Shown here one piece after another: positions 11,019 to 19,636 of a DNA stretch of 24,032 bases (position 1 is the stretch's first letter; every line of letters starts with the position of its first letter). This stretch comes from a virus: the IMG/VR virus record IMGVR_UViG_3300035162_001411, positions 1-24,032 of that record; one strand, 5' to 3'. The translations under genes and the position numbers were made by a program. The notes under the pieces are model-generated. The model saw only the letters and a program-made list of their open reading frames with translations, searched no databases and was not told the DNA's origin.

Positions 11019-12498
11019 CTTAGAGGCTTTACCTGACGACGTATTGCGGGAGATTCTTTCTCTTACGCAGGCTAACTCTAAGTTGGCGCTTCGGGAATCG
11101 GCGACGAACAACTTCATGCCGTTTGCTCACCATGTGTATGAGAACTTTATTGAGGGCGCTCATCACAGGATAATTGCTGAAAAGTTGGAGCAGGTGGCTC
11201 AGGGCAAGTTGAAGCGGTTGATTATCAACATGCCGCCACGTCATTCTAAGTCTGAGTTTGCTTCGTTTTTGATGCCGGCATGGTTCTTGGGCCGGAACCC
11301 TAAGCTCAAGATTATTCAGGCTACGCACAACACCGAGCTTGCTGTTCGGTTTGGCCGCAAGGTGCGGGATATGATTGACGATCCTGCGTACAAAGAGATT
11401 TTTCCTGACACCAATTTGAAAGAAGACAACAAGGGTGCTGGTAAGTGGGGCACTGAAAAGGGCGGCGAGTACTTTGCGGCTGGTGTTGGCGCTGCGGTCA
11501 CGGGCCGCGGTGCGGATTTGTTTATTATTGATGACCCTCACTCGGAGCAGGACGCGATGAGTGAGACTGCGTTTGACCATGCGTATGAGTGGTACACTTC
11601 TGGTCCTCGGCAGCGTTTGCAACCTGGCGGTGCTATTATTCTTGTTATGACCCGTTGGGGTAAGAAGGATTTGACTGGTCGGTTGATTGCGAACCAGTCG
11701 GCTGATCCCATGTCTGATCAGTGGGAGGTTGTTGAGTTCCCTGCGTTACTACCTTCTGGTACTCCTCTATGGCCGGAGTTCTGGGACAAGGACTCGTTGC
11801 TTTCGATCAAGGCTTCTTTGCCTGCCCAGAAGTGGTCGGCTCAGTGGCAGCAGCAGCCTACGTCTGCGGGGGGTGCTATTGTTCGCAAGGAGTGGTGGAG
11901 AGTTTGGGATAAGGACGACATCCCGCCTTTGAAGTATATTATTCAGGCGTACGATACGGCGTTTTCTAAGAAAGAGAGTGCTGACTACTCTGCTATCACA
12001 ACGTGGGGTGTTTTTGAGCATGACGACGATGGCAAGGACCACCTGATACTTCTGGATGGCCAGCGCGGCAGGTGGAGTTTTCCTGAGCTAAAAGAGGTTG
12101 CGTTTGAGGAGCACCAGTACTGGGAGCCTGACATGGTAATTGTTGAGGCGAAAGCCACTGGGCGCCCGTTGATTGACGAGATGCGATCCAGGGGTATTCC
12201 TGCACTTGGATTCTCCCCCGGTAGACGAGCGGGCGGAGGTGGTGTAGACAAGACTACAAGAATGCACATGGTATCACCCCTTTTTGAGGCGGGGTTAGTA
12301 TGGGCGCCACAGGATAAACGCTTCGCGGAAGAAGTAATTGAAGAGGTATCTTCTTTTCCGAATGGTGACCATGACGACTTTTGTGATAGCATGACCTTAG
12401 CTTTGATACGTTTCCGCCAAGGCGGGTTCGTTATGATACATGATGAAGAGAACTTGGACTTTAGGGATCAAGTGCCTCGCAAACGGGAGTACTATTAA
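11011..12498 (+). CDS. terL: Terminase large subunit (ATPase and nuclease)
   Basis: The packaging motor pumps DNA into the prohead and cuts it. Domains in order: ATPase with Walker A-like PPRHSKS (75-81, K80), Walker B DLFIIDD (169-175) and motif III LVMTRW (211-216), then the RNase H-like nuclease with D315 (QAYDTAF), E379 (VIVEAKATG) and D456 (HDDFCD). Length 495 aa is full. It overlaps the GNAT gene at its start and shares one base with the portal gene at its end (TAATG). It is separated from terS by about 9 kb, including a minus-strand cassette, whereas these genes are usually adjacent. Confidence 0.95.
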   Translation: MANLEALPDDVLREILSLTQANSKLALRESATNNFMPFAHHVYENFIEGAHHRIIAEKLEQVAQGKLKRLIINMPPRHSKSEFASFLMPAWFLGRNPKLKIIQATHNTELAVRFGRKVRDMIDDPAYKEIFPDTNLKEDNKGAGKWGTEKGGEYFAAGVGAAVTGRGADLFIIDDPHSEQDAMSETAFDHAYEWYTSGPRQRLQPGGAIILVMTRWGKKDLTGRLIANQSADPMSDQWEVVEFPALLPSGTPLWPEFWDKDSLLSIKASLPAQKWSAQWQQQPTSAGGAIVRKEWWRVWDKDDIPPLKYIIQAYDTAFSKKESADYSAITTWGVFEHDDDGKDHLILLDGQRGRWSFPELKEVAFEEHQYWEPDMVIVEAKATGRPLIDEMRSRGIPALGFSPGRRAGGGGVDKTTRMHMVSPLFEAGLVWAPQDKRFAEEVIEEVSSFPNGDHDDFCDSMTLALIRFRQGGFVMIHDEENLDFRDQVPRKREYY

Positions 12499-14996
12499 TG
12501 GCCCTACCTCCTCAGCCCTTCGGGAACATGATGGATCGCAACAATTTTGCGCCTGACATGCAGCAGATGGACACCAGTGTTGAGATACCTCTAAATTTTC
12601 CTGAGGAGTTCGAAGGTGGTGCTCAGGTTACTGAGACCCCGGACGGTGCTTTAATCGAGGCTCTTATGGGCATGGAAGAGGTGCCCCAGGAAGAGTTGAT
12701 TCCGTTTGACGCTAACCTTTCAGAGTTCTTAGAAGACAATGTACTGGGTGATATTGCCTCTGATCTGGTGGGTGCGTTTGAGGATGACTTGTCATCCCGT
12801 GAAGATTGGGAAGAAACTTACGTTAAGGGGCTTGAGCTTCTTGGTGTAAAGACGGAAGAGCGCAGCAGCCCGTTTGAAGGTGCCTCTAACGTGACGCATC
12901 CTCTTGTAGCTGAGAGCGTCACTCAGTTTCAGGCACAGGCCTACAAAGAGTTACTGCCTTCAGGCGGCCCAGTTAAAACCAAGGTTCTAGGTCTGGAGAA
13001 CGCGGATACGGAACAGCAGGCCAAGCGGGTGAAGGATTACCTGAACTATTTGATTCTGGACCGCATGGACGAATACGATTCTGACACTGATCAGATGCTG
13101 TTTTATCTCCCGTTGTCTGGGATGACGTTCAAGAAGCTTTACTTTGACCAGGCGAAGCAGCGCCCGGTTGCTCGGTTCGTCCCAGCTCAAGACGTTGTTG
13201 TACCGTACAGCGCCACGGATTTGCGCAGCGCCCCTCGTATTACGCACGTTCTGAAGATGACGGACAACGAAGTCCGCAAGATGCAGGTCTCTGGTTTCTA
13301 TCGTGATGTCGACCTGACAGATGACGGAGACGAAGAAGTTAACGAGGTCCGCAGCAAGGTTGACGAGCTGCAGGGAACATCACGCACGTCTTACACTGAC
13401 GACACACGTACTATCCTTGAGATGCACGTTGAGCTAGACCTTGATGGCTTTGAAGACATGGGTATGGACGGAGAACCTACTGGCATCAAACTACCGTACA
13501 TTGTCTCGCTAGACCGTAGCAGCAACACAGTTTTGGCTATTCGCCGCAACTATGCTGAGGAGGATCCGACTCGTGAAGCTATTCCGTACTTCGTTCCGTA
13601 CAAGTTCCTTCCAGGTTTGGGGTTCTATGGCTTTGGTCTGACGCACATGATTGGTGGGCTAGGACGCGCCGCTACTAGCATCTTGCGCCAGTTGATCGAT
13701 GCGGGGACGTTGTCAAACCTGCCGGCGGGTTTCAAGGCTCGTGGCATGCGGGTGGCGAACAGTGACGAGCCGTTACAGCCCGGAGAGTTCCGTGACATCG
13801 ATGCCCCTGGCGGCAACATTCGAGACGCTATTATACCTCTCCCATACAAGGAACCGTCAGCTGCTTTGGCTCAATTGCTGGGCGCGTTGGTAGAGGGTGG
13901 GCGCCGCTTTGTTTCTGTTGCGGATCAACAGGCGCAGAACATGGGCCAGGAACAGCCTGTAGGCACAACTGTCGCTCTTCTTGAGCGCGGGATGAAAGTG
14001 CTGTCGGCAATTCACAAGCGCCTGCACCACGGCCAGAAACAAGAGTTTAAAATCCTTGCACGGATTGTTTCAGAAAACCTACCTACAACTTACCCGTACC
14101 AACTCGAGGGTAATAACCAGCAGCTTAAAGAGCAGGACTTTGACGGACGCGTAGACATCCTACCTGTTAGCGATCCGAACATCTTCTCTATGGCGCAGCG
14201 CGTTGCGCTTGCTCAGGAGCAGCTGAAGTTAGCTCAGTCGAACCCTCAGATGCACAACCTGCATGCTGCGTACCGCCGGATGTACCAAGCCTTGGAGGTG
14301 CAGAACATTGACGAGATACTTCCGCCCGCTCCGAAGCCGCAGCCGATGGACCCAGCAATGGAAAACGGTCGTGCCATCGTCGGTACACCCCTGCAGGCGT
14401 TCCCAGATCAGAACCACGAGGCGCATATCCAAGCGCACGTTTCGTTTTTCAAGTTGCCTTTGGTTCAGGCCTCGCCTCCTGCTGTTGCTGGTTTACTCGC
14501 CCACATTATGGAGCATATTGCCTTGTTGGCTCGCCAACAGATGATAGAGCAGTCTCAAGAGTTGATTCAACAGGTGCAGATAGCCGCTCAGACAGGGGCT
14601 ATTGATCCGCAGCAGGCGCAGCAGCAGATCGCTCAAACACAAGCCGCTCTGCAAGACCCTAAGCATTCCGCAGATTACGCGGCTCTTTTGCAGCAGCAGA
14701 TCCTCGATAAAATGCTTCCTGAGATTATGCCGCCGGCGCCAGACCCTATGGCGGACCCACTGGTGCAGATTCGTAACACCGAGCTTCAGCTCAAGCAGCA
14801 GCAGATTATGCAGGACGGCCAGATTGACCAAGCTAAACTGCAGATTGACCAAGCCAAGCTGGAGCAGAAGGCCGCTTCGGAAGCTGCTCGCTTAGAGCTA
14901 CAAGAAGACGTGGCAGATGAGCGTAATGATGTGAACCGCGAGCGCATTGCTGCACAAATGCAGATGGCGGCCCAGCGAAACCAAGGAGGCAGCTGA
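12498..14996 (+). CDS. Portal protein, P22-like large type
   Basis: The portal ring is the DNA gate at one head vertex and the docking site for terminase and tail. The family is shown by EERSSPFEGASNVTHPLVAE (near 119-138), the wing and stem region with VPYKFLPGLGFYGFGLTHMI, and the following IDAGTLSNLPAGF. The last 170 residues are Gln-rich and helical, ending in a coiled coil, comparable to the C-terminal barrel of P22-like portals. At 832 aa it is long, as expected for that type, and supports a podovirus. A 7-residue repeat (QIDQAKL twice) lies near 775-788. Start and stop overlap both neighbours. Confidence 0.85.
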   Translation: MALPPQPFGNMMDRNNFAPDMQQMDTSVEIPLNFPEEFEGGAQVTETPDGALIEALMGMEEVPQEELIPFDANLSEFLEDNVLGDIASDLVGAFEDDLSSREDWEETYVKGLELLGVKTEERSSPFEGASNVTHPLVAESVTQFQAQAYKELLPSGGPVKTKVLGLENADTEQQAKRVKDYLNYLILDRMDEYDSDTDQMLFYLPLSGMTFKKLYFDQAKQRPVARFVPAQDVVVPYSATDLRSAPRITHVLKMTDNEVRKMQVSGFYRDVDLTDDGDEEVNEVRSKVDELQGTSRTSYTDDTRTILEMHVELDLDGFEDMGMDGEPTGIKLPYIVSLDRSSNTVLAIRRNYAEEDPTREAIPYFVPYKFLPGLGFYGFGLTHMIGGLGRAATSILRQLIDAGTLSNLPAGFKARGMRVANSDEPLQPGEFRDIDAPGGNIRDAIIPLPYKEPSAALAQLLGALVEGGRRFVSVADQQAQNMGQEQPVGTTVALLERGMKVLSAIHKRLHHGQKQEFKILARIVSENLPTTYPYQLEGNNQQLKEQDFDGRVDILPVSDPNIFSMAQRVALAQEQLKLAQSNPQMHNLHAAYRRMYQALEVQNIDEILPPAPKPQPMDPAMENGRAIVGTPLQAFPDQNHEAHIQAHVSFFKLPLVQASPPAVAGLLAHIMEHIALLARQQMIEQSQELIQQVQIAAQTGAIDPQQAQQQIAQTQAALQDPKHSADYAALLQQQILDKMLPEIMPPAPDPMADPLVQIRNTELQLKQQQIMQDGQIDQAKLQIDQAKLEQKAASEAARLELQEDVADERNDVNRERIAAQMQMAAQRNQGGS
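14820..14861 (+). repeat. 21-bp in-frame tandem repeat in the portal gene
   Basis: Two tandem 21-nt units, at 14820-14840 and 14841-14861, differ at two positions and encode QIDQAKL twice. This lengthens the predicted C-terminal coiled coil by exactly one heptad. Confidence 0.85.
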
Positions 14997-15187
14997 TGCC
15001 TTTGAAGAAGGGTGAGTCTAAGAAGACCGTATCTTCCAACATCTCGAAGCTTCGGGACGAGGGCTACCCACAGAAACAAGCCGTAGCTATTGCGTTGGAC
15101 ACAGCTACGCAGAAAAAGGCAGAGGGTGGGGTGGTAAAAGCCTTTAGCCCGATTGTTCGTTCCCAAACTTTCAGAGGAGTATTCTGA
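14996..15187 (+). CDS. Small phage protein with QAVAIAL motif (63 aa)
   Basis: The N-terminal part SKKTVSSNISKLRDEGYPQK, then QAVAIALDTA, is a motif found in many small phage proteins next to portal and capsid genes. I do not know its function. The C-terminus EGGVVKAFSPIVRSQTFRG ending VF is glycine-led and resembles the tag of the gene ending at 9776. The start shares one base with the portal stop (TGATG), and the stop is shared the same way with the next gene. It is probably virion-associated or involved in head assembly. Confidence 0.65.
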   Translation: MPLKKGESKKTVSSNISKLRDEGYPQKQAVAIALDTATQKKAEGGVVKAFSPIVRSQTFRGVF

Positions 15188-15561
15188 TGCCGTCTATTAC
15201 GATTACCTTTGGGGAGATGACCCCTGTCGACAAGTACGAAGAGACCGAGGACGGACTGAGCTGTCCTCTTGCTACGAAGGACTCTGACCTGAACAACAAG
15301 AACCGGGAGGAGGCGATCGAGGTTGCTGAGTACCGAGATCCATCGGAGAGCGGCGCGTTCCGGTTGAGTGACGTTTGTGGAAACTGTGCTGCCTACAACC
15401 AGAGCGAAGAAATCCTGGAATGCATCGGAGATGACTCTGGTCAAGTGGGCTACTGCCAGCTTTTGAAATTTTGTTGCTCCGCGGAGTATACATGTGATAA
15501 GTGGGTAGAAGGTGGTCCAATCACCTCTGACTTGGAAAATGATTATGGTGAGTACCTATAA
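15187..15561 (+). CDS. Cysteine-rich phage protein, possible metal binding (124 aa)
   Basis: Eight cysteines stand at 26, 64, 67, 79, 90, 96, 97 and 103, in VCGNCAAYNQ, VGYCQLLKFCCSAEYTC and DKWVEGGP. The order CxxC, C, C, CC, C before a tryptophan recalls small iron-sulfur (HiPIP-like) or zinc proteins annotated in marine phages. I cannot tell which. The N-terminal 60 residues are acidic and lack known motifs. It lies between portal and scaffold genes with overlapping start (TGATG) and stop (TAATG), so it is expressed with head genes. Confidence 0.6.
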   Translation: MPSITITFGEMTPVDKYEETEDGLSCPLATKDSDLNNKNREEAIEVAEYRDPSESGAFRLSDVCGNCAAYNQSEEILECIGDDSGQVGYCQLLKFCCSAEYTCDKWVEGGPITSDLENDYGEYL

Positions 15562-15773
15562 TGGATGTTGTAGACTTCGCATCACGTGTGTATAAGTTGT
15601 TGCGTGAGCGGGAGCAGTACATCAAGGATGTTATGGCGTCCGACGGCCTTCCAAATTGGGAGGAGTATAAAAAGCTGGTAGGAGAGTTACGGGGGCTATC
15701 CTACGCTTCGGCTGAAATGAAGTCCCTGCTGGAGAAAAACGCAGATTATGACGAAGAAACTTTATCTTCCTGA
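15561..15773 (+). CDS. Small helical phage protein (70 aa)
   Basis: The protein is two or three helices with VYKLLREREQYIKDVM, WEEYKKLVGELRGLSYA and MKSLLEKN. The E-Y-x-x-L-x-G-x-x-x-GL pattern is familiar from small phage proteins between portal and capsid genes, with no known activity. It may be an assembly or chaperone factor. The start shares a base with the previous stop, and its last 26 bases overlap the GroES-like gene. Confidence 0.6.
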   Translation: MDVVDFASRVYKLLREREQYIKDVMASDGLPNWEEYKKLVGELRGLSYASAEMKSLLEKNADYDEETLSS

Positions 15774-16254
15774 CCATGTTGCGCAGAAAATCAACGCTGA
15801 AAAAGCAGTTAAGACTGCTGCTCCTACTGGAGATAGCGCGGAACCTTCTCTCGACAGTTCGTACGTGGACCCTAAGGACCGCGTACTAGACCCCTCCCTT
15901 GTGGAAAAGCCCTTACTAGATCGCCTTCCTCAGCCGACAGGCTGGCGGGTTTTAGTCATGCCTTATCAGGTAGAGACTCAAACTAAGGGCGGCCTGTATA
16001 TACCGGATGAGATCCGGGACCGTGAAAGCGTGGCGACAGTTGTTGCCTATGTCTTGAGCGTTGGGCCTCTTGCATACAAGGACGCCGACAAGTTTGGGCC
16101 CGACTCTGAGCCGTGGTGCAAAAAAGGCGACTGGGTCTGCATTGGCCGGTACGCCGGTTCCCGGTTCAAGATCGAAGGTGGAGAGATCCGTATCATTAAT
16201 GATGATGAAGTGATCGCCACTGTTCTTGAACCTACTGATATCAAATCTGTTTGA
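15748..16254 (+). CDS. GroES-like co-chaperonin
   Basis: The C-terminal two thirds (about 63-163) match Cpn10/GroES: TGWRVLVMPYQ, then VETQTKGGLYIPDEIRDRES as the mobile loop that docks to GroEL, then VLSVGPLAY, WCKKGDWVCIGRYAGSRF and DDEVIATV. The N-terminal 60 residues are an extra, poorly ordered extension. Phage GroES-like proteins replace host GroES to help fold the capsid protein, as gp31 of T4 does. No GroEL gene is in view, so the host chaperonin is probably used. The Shine-Dalgarno is weak and distant. The position just before the scaffold and capsid genes fits the role. Confidence 0.85.
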   Translation: MTKKLYLPDHVAQKINAEKAVKTAAPTGDSAEPSLDSSYVDPKDRVLDPSLVEKPLLDRLPQPTGWRVLVMPYQVETQTKGGLYIPDEIRDRESVATVVAYVLSVGPLAYKDADKFGPDSEPWCKKGDWVCIGRYAGSRFKIEGGEIRIINDDEVIATVLEPTDIKSV

Positions 16255-16264
16255 GGAGACGAAC

Positions 16265-17161
16265 ATGTCTGCAGAAGCACAAAAGCCCATTGAAGATGAT
16301 GATCAAGAGATCATCATCGAGCAAGAAGAGGAGGTTTCTGAATACGTAGAAGAGGCCGCTTCCAGTGCGCCGGAGACGGGGCCTGATGATAACGCTGAGG
16401 AGTTGGAGTCTTACAGTAAGGGTGTGCAAAAACGCATCTCTCGCTTGACTGAGAAGTTCCGCAAGGAGGAGCGTGACCGCCAAGAGGCTGTTCGCGTGGC
16501 CCAACAGCTGCTGCAAGAGAAACAAAACCTAGAAGGCCGTTTACAACAGCTGGATAGTGGTTATCTTAACGAGTACGGTGCACGAATCCAGGCTCAAGTT
16601 ACCTCTGCCCGTCGCAACTATAAAGATGCGTATGACTCTGGGGACACTGATAAGATGATCGAAGCGCAGGAGGCTTTGGCCCGTGCGACTTCTGACAATG
16701 ATCGTTACGAGCTAGCCAAGCGACGCGCGGACCAGCGTTTGCAGGCCCCTGCTCCACAACAGCAAGCGCAGCAGTACGCGCAGCAGCCTCAGCAGCAAGC
16801 GCCTGCCCCGGTTGACGCAAAGGCGCAGAGCTGGGCTGAGACAAATACGTGGTTTGGTCAAGACGAAGTCATGACATACGCCGCGTTTGGAGTTCACCGT
16901 AAACTTGTCGAGGAAGAGGGGTTTGACCCACAGAGCGATGAGTACTATAGTGAGATTGACCGCAGAATGCGTTCGGAGTTCCCGAACAAGTTTAATGTGG
17001 ACAAGAAACCGGGGAGGAACCAGGTCGCACCTGCTGGCTCTTCTGCATCCCGCAGCACTAAATCAGGGCGTAGGACCGTGAAGCTTTCACCGTCGCAGAT
17101 CGCAATTGCGAAACGGCTGAACGTCCCTTTGGAAGAATATGCCAAGTACGTGAAGGATTGA
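16265..17161 (+). CDS. Putative scaffolding protein
   Basis: Scaffold proteins guide capsid assembly and then leave the prohead. This one has the usual design: acidic N-terminus (1-50), long coiled coil (51-98, 129-160), Gln/Pro-rich linker (161-185), a compact part with WFGQDEVMTYAAFGVHRKL, and a basic C-terminus (RRTVKLSPSQIAIAKRLN, then VPLEEYAKYVK). It lies three genes before the capsid gene. GAGGAG is six bases before the ATG at 16265. An upstream in-frame ATG at 16226 overlaps the GroES-like gene and lacks such a site. The call rests on architecture and position. Confidence 0.65.
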   Translation: MSAEAQKPIEDDDQEIIIEQEEEVSEYVEEAASSAPETGPDDNAEELESYSKGVQKRISRLTEKFRKEERDRQEAVRVAQQLLQEKQNLEGRLQQLDSGYLNEYGARIQAQVTSARRNYKDAYDSGDTDKMIEAQEALARATSDNDRYELAKRRADQRLQAPAPQQQAQQYAQQPQQQAPAPVDAKAQSWAETNTWFGQDEVMTYAAFGVHRKLVEEEGFDPQSDEYYSEIDRRMRSEFPNKFNVDKKPGRNQVAPAGSSASRSTKSGRRTVKLSPSQIAIAKRLNVPLEEYAKYVKD

Positions 17162-17165
17162 TCTG

Positions 17166-17627
17166 ATGGCTGATAACAAACGAGCTCCACGAGCAACTGA
17201 GACCCGCGAACAAGAGTCGCGCAGAAAACCATGGGCTCCGCCCAGTCACCTTGAAGCACCTGCTGCCCCTGAGGGCTATGTGCATCGTTGGATAAGAACA
17301 GCTATGCGAGGCGAGGAGGACAAAATGAATGTCAACGCCAAGCTCCGTGAAGGATGGGAACCTGTCCGCGCTGATGAATATCCAAACTATCACGTTCCTG
17401 TGATTGACTCTGGTAGTCACGCAGGTGTGATTGGCCAAGGTGGTCTGATGCTGTGCCGCATCCCTATCGAAACTGCCCAAGAAAGATCCGCGTATTACGG
17501 GACCCGGACCCGCGAACAGATGCAGGCTGTCGATCAGGACCTAATGAAGGAGTCACATCCTTCAATGCCGATTCAAAACAATCGGCAAAGTCGTGTATCC
17601 TTCGGAGGACGTGGGTCTTCCGATTAA
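17166..17627 (+). CDS. Conserved head-region protein (153 aa)
   Basis: The protein is soluble, with a basic N-terminus, KPWAPPSHLEAPAAPEGYVH, then RWIRTAMRGEEDKMNV and REGWEPVRADEYP. This W-pp-L.P..P.Gy-RW-R pattern is familiar from phage proteins encoded beside the capsid gene, of unknown function. The C-terminal third is polar and Gln/Arg-rich. It may be a capsid assembly or internal protein. AGGA precedes the ATG by about eight bases. Confidence 0.6.
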   Translation: MADNKRAPRATETREQESRRKPWAPPSHLEAPAAPEGYVHRWIRTAMRGEEDKMNVNAKLREGWEPVRADEYPNYHVPVIDSGSHAGVIGQGGLMLCRIPIETAQERSAYYGTRTREQMQAVDQDLMKESHPSMPIQNNRQSRVSFGGRGSSD

Positions 17628-17650
17628 TTGAAAGCTAAAGGAGCTGTCAA

Positions 17651-18295
17651 ATGGCCAATACAAATGGCGCATTCGGTCTTCGTCCCATTGGAAAAGTGGG
17701 TCAGAATACCAACAGCACTGGTGCAACTGAGTATCGTATTGCTGCAGGCAACACGAACGCAATCTATCAGGGTTCTCCTGTCATCCCTCTTGCTGCAGGT
17801 GTCATTGACATCGTTGGCTCCGCTGAGGGTGGTACAGTAGGTCTGTTGGGTGTGTTCGCGGGCTGCGAATATGTTTCCTCTACCACTGGTGAAACAATCT
17901 TTTCTAACAGCTGGCCCGGTTCGGGCGCAGACACAAACTTTCCTGTAAAGGCGTTCGTCTATGACGACCCAATGCAGCAGTTTGTGGTCGCGACGTCTAA
18001 CGTCGTTGCTGCGGCTAACACCGAAGCAGAAGTACGTGCTGCAATCTTTGCAAACGCAGACATGGCGCTTGCTACTGGCGGCACAACTGCAACTGGTATG
18101 TCCACTGCTACGTTAGATCTGGACACTATCGCCGCCACCAACACATTGAACCTGCGCATCATGGGTATCCAAGAGGACCCCGACAACGCAGACTTCACTG
18201 TAGCTGGTATCCCTGTAATCGTTCGTCTGAACAACCACTTCAATTCCGCTAACGGCGCGATTGCTGGTGGAACTGTTTCGACGACAGGCGTATAA
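17651..18295 (+). CDS. Head decoration or minor capsid protein
   Basis: The sequence is rich in small residues, Gly, Thr and Val, and beta strands (GLRPIGKVGQNTNSTGATEY, then IAAGNTNAIYQGSPVIPL). Such proteins stand directly before major capsid genes in many marine phages and are found as virion structural or decoration proteins. At 214 aa it is larger than lambda gpD. AAAGGAG lies before the ATG. No cysteine-rich or enzymatic motif is present. The role is inferred from context and composition. Confidence 0.6.
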   Translation: MANTNGAFGLRPIGKVGQNTNSTGATEYRIAAGNTNAIYQGSPVIPLAAGVIDIVGSAEGGTVGLLGVFAGCEYVSSTTGETIFSNSWPGSGADTNFPVKAFVYDDPMQQFVVATSNVVAAANTEAEVRAAIFANADMALATGGTTATGMSTATLDLDTIAATNTLNLRIMGIQEDPDNADFTVAGIPVIVRLNNHFNSANGAIAGGTVSTTGV

Positions 18296-18309
18296 AGGAG
18301 GGCTGAAAC

Positions 18310-19224
18310 ATGGCTATTTCACGCGCACAACTCGCGAAAGAGCTGGAGCCGGGTCTTAACGCCCTCTTTGGCATGGAGTATGGTCGGTATGAAAACCAGC
18401 ACTCCGAAATCTACACCACTGAGTCTTCTGATCGTGCATTCGAAGAGGAGGTCATGCTGACCGGTTTTGGGGCAGCACCGACTAAATCTGAGGGTTCTGG
18501 CATCAACTTTGATGAAGCTGGTGAAGCATACACTGCTCGGTACAACCATGAGACTGTTGCGCTGGCCTTCTCTCTTACAGAGGAAGCTGTCGAGGACAAT
18601 CTCTACGACCGTCTGGGTTCGCGTTACACACGCGCTCTCGCACGTTCAATGGCTCACTCCAAGCAGGTTAAAGCTGCAGCCGTTCTGAACAACGCCTTTA
18701 CTGGCGGTGCTTCAGCGGGTGGTGACGGTAAGGCGCTTTGTGCGACTGACCACCCACTCTCCAACGGCGGTTCGTTTGCTAACGAACCATCAACTGCTGC
18801 CGATTTGAACGAAACATCTCTTGAAGATGCTTTGATCAACATCGCTGGTTTTGTTGATGAGCGTGGCATGAAGATTGCTCTTCGCGGTTTGAAGCTTATT
18901 ATCCCACGTCAGCTGCAATTTATTGCAGAGCGTCTGATGGTGTCCAACCTCCGCGTTGGTACAGCAGACAACGATGTGAACGCGATCCGTTCTATGGGTA
19001 TGTTGCCTGATGGTTATACCGTCAACGACTTCCTCACAGACCCTGATGCGTTCTTCATCAAGACTGACGCACCTCGTGGCTTTGTACACTTCGAGCGTAC
19101 GCCTCTGTCGACCGGCATGGAAGCCGATTTCGACACAGGCAACATGCGCTTTAAGGCACGTGAGCGTTACAGCTTTGGTTTCTCCGATCCGCGCGCGGTA
19201 TTCGGTTCACCAGGCGCTGCATAA
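18310..19224 (+). CDS. Major capsid protein
   Basis: The main shell protein, probably HK97-fold. The N-terminus (AQLAKELEPGLNALFGMEY) is followed by the extended region with TARYNHETVALAFSLTEEAV and by DRLGSRYTRALARSMAHSK, a helix like the capsid spine helix. The C-terminus ARERYSFGFSDPRAVFGSPG is characteristic of Mu gpT-like marine phage capsids. At 304 aa it is compact and complete. AAAGGAGGG before the ATG is the strongest ribosome-binding site in the block, and a strong terminator follows at once, consistent with very high expression. Confidence 0.85.
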   Translation: MAISRAQLAKELEPGLNALFGMEYGRYENQHSEIYTTESSDRAFEEEVMLTGFGAAPTKSEGSGINFDEAGEAYTARYNHETVALAFSLTEEAVEDNLYDRLGSRYTRALARSMAHSKQVKAAAVLNNAFTGGASAGGDGKALCATDHPLSNGGSFANEPSTAADLNETSLEDALINIAGFVDERGMKIALRGLKLIIPRQLQFIAERLMVSNLRVGTADNDVNAIRSMGMLPDGYTVNDFLTDPDAFFIKTDAPRGFVHFERTPLSTGMEADFDTGNMRFKARERYSFGFSDPRAVFGSPGAA

Positions 19225-19225
19225 G

Positions 19226-19288
19226 CCTAATCCTCCCATTAGGTTTTGCGACTGGGGCGGTCTTCGGATCGCCCCTTTCTTTTTGTTT
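19226..19288 (+). terminator. Double hairpin terminator after the capsid gene
   Basis: CCTAAT and ATTAGG (19226-19243) form a first stem followed by TTTT. GGGGCGGTC, loop TTCG and GATCGCCCC (19254-19275) form a second 9-bp stem with one G-U pair, followed by TTTCTTTTTGTTT. The second is a textbook intrinsic terminator. The noncoding gap continues to 19400. I see no clear new promoter in it, so later genes may depend on read-through. Confidence 0.85.
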
Positions 19289-19400
19289 ATTGCTGGTGTA
19301 TTCTGCTGGCACTAGGGCAAACATCAGCTTTGTAGACAGGTTTCCGCCCTCCTGACGTTGCATAGACTACAGAGCGAATCCTTATGCAAAGGGTACTATA

Positions 19401-19625
19401 ATGGCTTCGACTACATTTTCAGGTCCAGTGACCTCAACCGCTGGTTTTATCGGCGACATCAAAGTTCCAACATACACAGTTGCAACCGCCCCCTCCGCTT
19501 CTGATGCTGGGGCTGGTACGCTTGTGTACGTTTCCAACGGCGCAGCAGGCGCAGCTATCTTGGCCTTCTCTAATGGCACAGACTGGAAGCGTTCTGATAC
19601 AGGTGCCACAATCGCTGCAGCATAA
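19401..19625 (+). CDS. Small beta-rich structural protein, head or tail fibre-like (74 aa)
   Basis: The sequence STTFSGPVTSTAGFIGD, then TAPSASDAGAGTLVYVSNG and FSNGTDWKRSDTGATIAA, is a repetitive beta motif found in phage fibre and head-fibre proteins. Here it stands alone as a short protein, so it may trimerise on the virion surface. It is the first gene after the capsid terminator. AAAGGG precedes the ATG by about eight bases. Confidence 0.6.
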   Translation: MASTTFSGPVTSTAGFIGDIKVPTYTVATAPSASDAGAGTLVYVSNGAAGAAILAFSNGTDWKRSDTGATIAAA

Positions 19626-19636
19626 GGGGTTAGCTT

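Noticed and set aside
19396-19401. TATAAT directly at the start codon of the gene at 19401
   Set aside because: Its position over the ATG and the missing -35 box make it unlikely to be that gene's promoter.
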